Both the position numbers and the translations under genes were made by a program. The notes beneath the pieces were generated by a model, which was not told the origin of the DNA, did not search any database, and worked only from the letters and a program-made list of their open reading frames with translations. A stretch of 64,000 bases of DNA from Neostapfia colusana (lineage: Eukaryota; Streptophyta; Magnoliopsida; Poales; Poaceae): positions 40,083,652-40,147,651 of the forward strand of contig JASWHV010000012.1 of assembly GCA_030760725.1 (NCBI GenBank), given 5' to 3'. Shown piece after piece: positions 58,445 through 64,000 of this stretch (the stretch's first letter is position 1; each line of letters opens with the position of its first letter).

Positions 58445-58522
58445 TGACCGAAGTTGAGGACGCACCGGAGCCGTTGGACGTCCTCCCACCAGACGCTGAC
58501 TTTCCATTTAACTCGCAACCAG
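58445..58522 (+). other. Mini-ORF exon 1 in the 3' LTR
   Basis: 78 nt, open, with acceptor TTCATATAG; the GC donor is GCAATC, one base off the GCAAGC of the partner LTR. It reads EVEDAPEPLDVLPPDADF. Confidence 0.5.
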
Positions 58523-59614
58523 GCAATCCCCGGTTCGCATTTAAGTACTTTTGAAAATTCCTCATTTGTATCACTTATGTTTAGGGTGAATTTCTTGCAT
58601 TAGAGTTAGGGTGATTGAAACCCCACTTGCATAACCTTTAAATCCTATGGAGGGTTGGGTAATTTACAAAATCGACGAGTAGAGAATGCCATGCTAATGT
58701 TCTTAGGATCTCGGTAGAAGTCGAGTGGTTGGAATCTACTCGCAAGATAGGTATTTATTCACACGGTATGGAAAGAGGTAGAGAATGGCTTAAAGTTGTG
58801 AAAATGAGACCCAGCAGGGTGGATAGGATGCAGTGAGCGGAGGTCTCACGTGCGTAGCCCTGTTGGTGTCGATTGAGGACCGAGCCGTGCATGGCCCTGC
58901 TGGACAAGTATTGAACAGTAGCGGATGCATACTGGCATATGGGAACCAGGAAACCGATGTAATTGGTTAACCTAGGTTCCGAGGCTTACCTAATCATTTT
59001 ATAGGAGTGGGTTGAGGGTAGCAAGGTGTAAGTCTGCCGGTGGGCACAGACACGCTCCACACGGGGACCTCCTGCCCGTTACGGATGGACTGGTTTGGCA
59101 TTTGGGTTGCCTTTGAAACGTTGTTGCATACAACAGAATAGGAAGGTGTGAAGCACCACACTTCTGAAAGTTGGTGTATGTGACGTGTTATACGGGTGTG
59201 TCCCGATTGCAATCACCGTCCCTCGAGGTTATTTGAGTACTGCTTGTTCACTGCGCTGTGACGTAGTAAGAAGTGAAATTAGCCAACTGAAAATGCTGCA
59301 TTGAATTATTACTGTCTTGAAACCTTGTATGTTGTAGCTGTAGAGCCAATTAAGTTTATCTTCCACTTTGGGCATCACCACATCGGAGGAAAGTGTTTCT
59401 TGTTTGATTGTGGACTTGCGATGTGAGGGCAGCCTAAGGCTCATTAATCTGCTGCTATAAAACTGAAAGTAAGGATTATCATCTAGGCGTGTCTTTAATG
59501 CAAAGTCTTCATCCCATATTACTAATCCCTACATATAGAGTTCCATGACTAGGGTGTCGATTAAGCCTTGCTGAGCCATCGTGCTCACGGTTGCAATATT
59601 TGAGCTGTGTGCAG

Positions 59615-59700
59615 GTGAGAGCTATGAGGAGGGGTCCGAGGACGAGGCGGTGCCCCCATCGGGGTACACGGCCGAGCTGGAGCCCTGCACACCGCTGTGA
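59615..59700 (+). other. Mini-ORF exon 2 in the 3' LTR
   Basis: 86 nt from GTGTGCAG to TGA (59698-59700), keeping YEEGSEDE and ELEPCTPL. The intron from 58523 to 59614 is 1092 nt. Confidence 0.5.
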
Positions 59701-59959
59701 TGTCCAGTTCCATGTTGCTAGTGAGTAGCGTCCCCGGGCTGGACGGCTACACTTTTGCTAAGTTGGGATGAGAGAGTAGTTATAAAGAATACTTCCGCTG
59801 TATAATTATGTTTTGTAAAGACTTCCACTGTTTTATATCAAATAAAAGTTTGTATGTTGTTCTTATTCTTTTCTTGTGTGCTGTTGGGTGCCGCTTCACA
59901 CGGCACTACCCTGTGCGATCCTGGAGTGGGTGAACCACGGGGTGGTACCCCACATGCAG

Positions 59960-61321
59960 GCTGCCTTGGAGCGGCCGTGCCGCTGCCAGGGATGTCCGTG
60001 TCCGTCAGGCGGCTGGTCTCAGGGGCCCGAGAGTCTGCGTCCCAGGCCGGTCCAGGCGGTGGCTCCAGCGCTGGCGCCGGTGCCGAGCCTCCGGAACCCC
60101 CAGCGACAGAGGGACACTGGTCCATGGGCTGCTGTGAGGAAGGAGCCACGCTCTGCACTGAAGCCCTGCGATAAAGGAGCTGAAGTCAATCACTCAACAA
60201 GAAAAGCAACAAGACTGCAACCTATCCTAAGGTCCGAATCATACCTGAGTGCCTGGCAGTTCCAGGAGGTGCGAAGCTTCTTGCGCGGTGGGCTGGAACC
60301 AATCGCCCCCGCCAGCTTCAGAGCCGGCGCCGCCTCAGGAGCCTTCTTCACTGCTGGAGGCGCGTCAGACCTTCCTCACCGTCGGCTTTGGAGCTGAAGG
60401 CGCGTCAGAAGCCTTCTTCATTGCTGGCGGCACGTCAGAAGCCTTCTTCAGAGCCATAGCAGCATCAGGCGTCTTCCTCGCACCCGTCGGAGCTGCCTCA
60501 AATGCAGCACTCCCGGAGCTTCCGCCAGCACCGGCTGCCGGGCCTGACATGGGACTGCGTGCAGCTTGAGGCCCCTTCGCTCTGGGCTTCAAGACGAAGC
60601 TCCCGTCGGGGTGAACCAGCCTTCTCTTCGACTGCTTGCTCGACTCTGCGGCATCCTTGGGCAGTGAGCGAGAAAGCGCCATGGGTGCGGGTCTGCTGGC
60701 CGGCACCCGCTCCTTCCCCTTGTTGAGGAACGGGTCTGGCACAGGCATCGCCTGCTCGCTGCCACCTCTTCCTCCGGAGATCTGTATTCCACGAGAAGCG
60801 TCCCCGACCTGCCGCACAGGGACATCGATGTCGTCCAGCATCGGCAGCTCCTTCAGCAACTTTGACCTTGCCGCCTGATTGAGGCAGGCCGGCAAGCAAC
60901 TCGCCGCCGGGTTGATGGAGTCGTCAGAGGTCGGGTTGGGGGACAGATTCAGCAGCATGATGCTCAGAATCTCCCTGTCCGGGCTCGACCCCGGGCCGCG
61001 CTCCAGCCGGGTGAGATCGTTCTCCCCGGTGTACAACCAGGCAGCAAGGATGCGCTGCTGGAAGCAAGCGATGCGGCGTGACAGGAAGTCGGCCGAGACC
61101 ATCAATGACATCAGCACCTTCTGCGCCAAGAACTTGATCCTCGCCAGCATCGGCTTGTAAGCTTCCTACAGGTCAGAAATCTCGTCCCCGATGGGATCTT
61201 CGCTGACCGGGGGCCCGGTCGGCAGCTCCAAGCGATCGTGGACGTCCGTATGGGCGATCACTCAGTCCTCCCTCCAGTGCTCCCACTTGCCGGGAGAGAA
61301 GGGCGTGATGTACGAGGCTAA
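59960..61321 (-). pseudogene. Tat antisense ORF, N-terminal part, with an intron
   Basis: Reading right to left from the CACTA insertion: SYITPFSPGKWEHWRED, then LARIKFLAQKVLMSLMVSAD and FLSRRIACFQQRI. This resembles the N-terminal domain of Tat antisense ORF proteins (annotated in grasses as 'putative gypsy type transposon', Transposase_28). A proline/serine/lysine-rich region follows with repeated KKASD units (about 60365-60470). Stops or shifts lie near 61264, 61168 and 60365. A 79-nt GT-AG intron is visible at 60244-60166 (CTCAG/GTATGA to ATCGCAG/GG); splicing it in phase 2 keeps the frame open. The frame reaches 59960, where the composite element separated it from 28737. Confidence 0.72.
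60166..60244 (-). other. Predicted intron in the Tat antisense ORF
   Basis: Donor CAG/GTATGA at 60245/60244 and acceptor TTATCGCAG ending at 60166, with a T-rich tract before it. The exons on both sides share one open frame only if it is removed. Confidence 0.6.
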
Positions 61322-62077
61322 CACTACATGATAAAGGCTCACTCAAAATGTCCCTGCACAAAGAACGGAGATGAGCTGACCGCGGGTCTCCTTCGTCGCG
61401 TCTCGCATTACAGAGTCATCGGAAATGAGCGCCCGGGTGCGTCGCCGATTAGGACACATTGGAGACGAGCTTTAATAAAGTGTGTATCCTTATTGTAAGA
61501 TACCCAAGACGGGCCTTTACGCGGCCCGTATCCTTTACGGAAAAAATCTGAGACGCGTTTACGCAAGCTCATCGCGGATTTGATGACTTATCCAAGACGA
61601 ACTTTATATCAGCTCGTTGCGGATTTGACGAATAATCCGAGACGTACTTTATGTAAGCTCGTCGCGGATTTAATAACTAATCTGAGACGTTCTTTGTTTT
61701 AGCTCGTCCCCTATTAGGTGGCCCTCCCTGATTATCCTGGTTGTCGGCTGCATCCTGGAGCTAGCCAGGATTTGGCGGCCGCTTTGCCAACGTCAGAAAC
61801 ATACACATACAGAAACATATGTATAGCCAAATGGAGATCACACATTAAGTTATATTGACCAATCAAATATTAACAAAGTGTCAATCATGGTTACCAAGTG
61901 GCTTTTACACAAAGAATGCCCCCCTTTTCATCCTGCTTACCAAGTAACTATTATATACAAAAGAATGCTCCCCTGTTCATCCTGCTTCCCAAGTAACTAA
62001 TTAGACAAATCATAACTGTCATCTAATCCTGTATATTGTAATAAAATTCTCCTTTTAGATTAATGATTTAAGAAAAG

Positions 62078-62400
62078 ATGAACCTGCATAGCCTCTCTCT
62101 AATGTGCTCGAGGCTAGAACCTGTTGTGTTCCTGAAGGCGGTTTCGTAGTCCTGCCACAAGATAAAATGAGAATTAGCAAAAGGTTAATAATAAAGTAAA
62201 ATAAATACACTTACACATACATTGCAATTCGGCTGCTCTCAAAATAGAACCATGCTTAAGCAGACATGGAAGTCATATGTGTTGCCCAGAGCTTGTCGTG
62301 GGATGCAGAATGTAGTATCATGTTTAAGTCGTCGGTGTTTTCCTTTTATATGTCCTCCAAGCACCTTAACCATGTACGTGTCAAAAGCCCTAAAGAGAAA
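62078..62400 (-). pseudogene. Possible remnant of a Ulp1-like protease gene
   Basis: Read on the - strand, 62395-62245 translates as a segment with CIPRQALGNTYDFHVC. Its spacing is loosely like the Gln and Cys region at the end of plant Ulp1-type proteases carried by some CACTA and Mutator elements, but the usual DCG is not kept. A second piece (62150-62080), preceded by acceptor-like TTGTGGCAG, reads SLEHIRERLCRFI. The resemblance is weak and recalled from family patterns. Confidence 0.25.
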
Positions 62401-62440
62401 CATTCACAGTTAGAAACTAAAGTGAAGAAGGAACTTACTC

Positions 62441-62960
62441 GTCAAGAACAGACATGATATCAGTCCAATCATGGGTAAGTTGCTCGCCAGTTATTAAATC
62501 TATCGGCCTTGCGGGGTCCAATCACGGGTAGGTCGATGACGGCAGCGCGATAATGACCAATAGCTTGAGGAAGAGGGACGGCGGTGGCACACTCCGAGGG
62601 CAGGGTCGAGGCGGCGGAGTGCTCCGGGGACGAGGACGAGGCGGCGGCGTGCTCCGTGGATGGGATTGTGGACAGCAGGTGGTGGCGGTGCTGGCGTGGC
62701 GATTTCTAGAGCAAGAGAGCGCGACAGTCATAAATTTGCTGAAAATTTTGCTAAGTGTTTGGAGAGAGCGCGCGAGAGCTAAAATAACTAGTGCAATACT
62801 CGGAGACGAGCCTACTAAGAGCGCGTATCCCTTTAGCTTCCTTCATAATTACTTACGAGACGAGCTTGTTTAGAGCGCGTCTCTTACAGATCATTGGAAC
62901 CCAATTTTTCTTTACCTGCACCAACGGGACGTGCAGTTACTCTGAAGTTTTTGGATCCAT
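62441..62960. other. CACTA interior and right subterminal repeats
   Basis: A GGCGG-rich stretch at 62575-62670 made of GGACGAGG/GGCGGCG-type repeats, then GAGACGAGC blocks at 62808 and 62855. No gene recognised. Confidence 0.45.
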
Positions 62961-64000
62961 TGTCACACCCGGTTTCTCTGAACAACAACCGAATGAATAT
63001 CACATGTATGCCAGGATCATTCTCTCATACATGTGACGACAAATAGTGAAGTATCATTTATTACAAGCCAGGTGTCGAATATAAATAAGTCTTACAAAGC
63101 AAACGTCTCGATGGACGATAATAAGTTCATAACATGTAGATAAAACAGCAGCGGAATATAAATGTTGTGAGCTCCGTCACAGGCGTTGCCCGGGGGACTC
63201 CGTGAACCTAGAACCCTTCCTCGGGACCAAAGTCTTGGCCATTAAACACCACATCATTCTCTTGACCTGAGCAGCAATATAAACCAACAGAAAAGCAAGT
63301 TTGAGTACCGTGGGTACTCAGCAAGTGTGGGAAAGTTATGTCATGCATGGCTAGAGCAAGGAGAGGTTTAACTCATGGTTAAAGCACTACGCAATTAATA
63401 CCTATCACCTTAGCTTATTAAGCACCTACATTACTACACAGGTGAAATGGATCCCAATCCCTCAACCCATCATCATTATCAAATAAACATAGTCTCATCT
63501 CCAATATTAAGCTTCCCGCTTAACATCCTCAACTTCCCAATCCATCATCCTCTAATCATGAATAAGTCCAAGCCGCTCTTGACCGTGAGCACGGCTGTCA
63601 TGACAGTTTTGACTCTGCAGAGTTTGCACCACTGTACCCACAGGTAGTGATTTCATCCCCCGTTGTCGGGTGGACTAAAAGAACCTCCATTATGCCAGTG
63701 GCCGCGAACCACATTCACACTTCCTAGGTGTGTAGCCAGGAGATCACTACGAAGCCTTTACAAAGGGATTCCCGACGAGCGTGGGCCCACTGAGGTTTCA
63801 CCCCTAACAGCATACAAGAGGCTCCAACCCCGCTGCAGTGGCCCCCTCTTGAGCCTTGCGGTTCATATGGTTGTCCAGCTGACACCTATTCTCCGCACCA
63901 TCCGACACACCCATACTACGCCGGGGATACACCTAATTAATTGGCCAAGCTGCCCCATCTCAGCATGTGGTTGGCACGGTAAAGCCAGGTTACATGCTCC
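62961..64000 (-). repeat. LTR of the 32071-43867 family, cut by the window end
   Basis: Starts TGTCACACCCGGTTTCTCTG and follows the right LTR (40491 onward) with scattered substitutions to the last base. Mini-ORF exon 2 is at 63266-63208, open. The preceding TCCAT would be the left site duplication. Whether a full element follows cannot be seen. Confidence 0.92.

Larger units (their letters stand above)
28738..59954 (+). mobile_element. Composite Ty3/Gypsy chromovirus, gag-less, carrying three nested insertions
   Basis: LTRs are at 28738-44457 (3923 bp once the nested element 32071-43867 and one copy of its target duplication are set aside) and 56051-59954 (3904 bp). Both start TGTAAAATCCCC and end CCCCACA. 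The site duplication TGCAG is at 28733-28737 and 59955-59959. A primer binding site (44462), a leader with many hairpins, a pol from the protease end to the chromodomain, and a polypurine tract (56039-56050) lie between. No gag is present. Removing the three nested insertions leaves about 5 kb of internal sequence. Confidence 0.95.
56051..59954 (+). repeat. 3' LTR of the composite element
   Basis: 3904 bp, uninterrupted. It shows the empty site of the nested element at 59361-59375 and a small deletion near 58055 relative to the 5' LTR. It carries the donor-like CCCCGAG/GTAAAG at 57205/57206, exon 1 (58445-58522), exon 2 (59615-59700), AATAAA near 59841 and the end hairpin. Confidence 0.96.
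61322..62960. mobile_element. CACTA-like DNA transposon, left part
   Basis: CACTACATGATAAAGG starts at 61322 inside the antisense ORF; TAA before it would be the 3-bp target site. Within the first 400 bp are repeated blocks of the form GAGACG..., AGCTCGTCGCGGATTT and AATCCGAGACG (61452, 61505, 61550, 61595, 61640, 61690), and similar blocks return at 62808-62885. Such subterminal repeats with a CACTA end are typical of En/Spm elements. The right end is not seen because another LTR inserted at 62961. No transposase is recognised. Confidence 0.6.

Noticed and set aside
60498..60899. Second - strand open frame overlapping the antisense ORF
   Set aside because: It has no recognisable domain and is shifted from the frame that carries the family signatures.
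62553..62873. Arg/Gly-rich open frame resembling an RGG protein
   Set aside because: It is produced by GGCGG-type low-complexity DNA within the CACTA interior and has no start context or conserved domain.

Overview
This window shows no host gene. It is a deeply nested pile of plant LTR retrotransposons with one DNA-transposon fragment. The lineages present (Ty3/Gypsy chromoviruses with a chromodomain, a Tat-type Gypsy element with an antisense ORF, a SIRE-like Ty1/Copia element, a CACTA-like element), together with GC-rich LTR leaders, suggest the intergenic space of a large-genome grass. The species cannot be told from the sequence.

Layout. The oldest layer is a decayed Tat-type Gypsy element on the + strand. 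Its pol survives in three pieces (3921-4954, 13778-14183, 24083-26278). They are followed by a repeat-rich 3' region and by an antisense ORF on the - strand (27702-28737, continuing at 59960-61321). Into this element went: (1) an LTR fragment (2425-3920), itself carrying another LTR (1-2424); (2) a non-autonomous chromovirus, 4955-13777, - strand, site duplication CTGTG/TTGTG; (3) a SIRE-like Copia element, 14184-24082, - strand, duplication CAACG; (4) a 31-kb composite chromovirus, 28738-59954, + strand, duplication TGCAG; (5) a CACTA-like element from 61322. The composite element (4) was then hit by a near-complete chromovirus (32071-43867, - strand, duplication ACTTT), a solo LTR (45768-49807, duplication AATAG) and a second solo LTR (52336-54880, duplication CATAT). 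Another LTR of the 32071-43867 family starts at 62961 inside the CACTA element and runs off the window.

How the parts relate. The elements show complementary losses. The 4955-13777 element keeps gag and the chromodomain tail but has lost almost all of pol. The 28738-59954 element keeps protease-end to chromodomain but has no gag. The 32071-43867 element has everything, in broken form, plus an extra ORF before gag. All coding regions carry stops, frameshifts or changed catalytic residues, so nothing here looks autonomously active.

Most unusual observations. (a) The LTRs of four otherwise different chromovirus families carry a splice-bounded, two-exon acidic mini-ORF with the same phase, a GC donor and a similar intron length; a fifth family keeps only the second exon. 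(b) The extra ORF upstream of gag at 39501-40271 starts with a sequence resembling the histone H3 tail. (c) The leader after the primer binding site at 44462 holds about a dozen consecutive short hairpins. (d) The LTR 3' ends share a hairpin with compensating base changes. (e) The LTRs of the 4955-13777 element hold a minisatellite rich in CACGTG.
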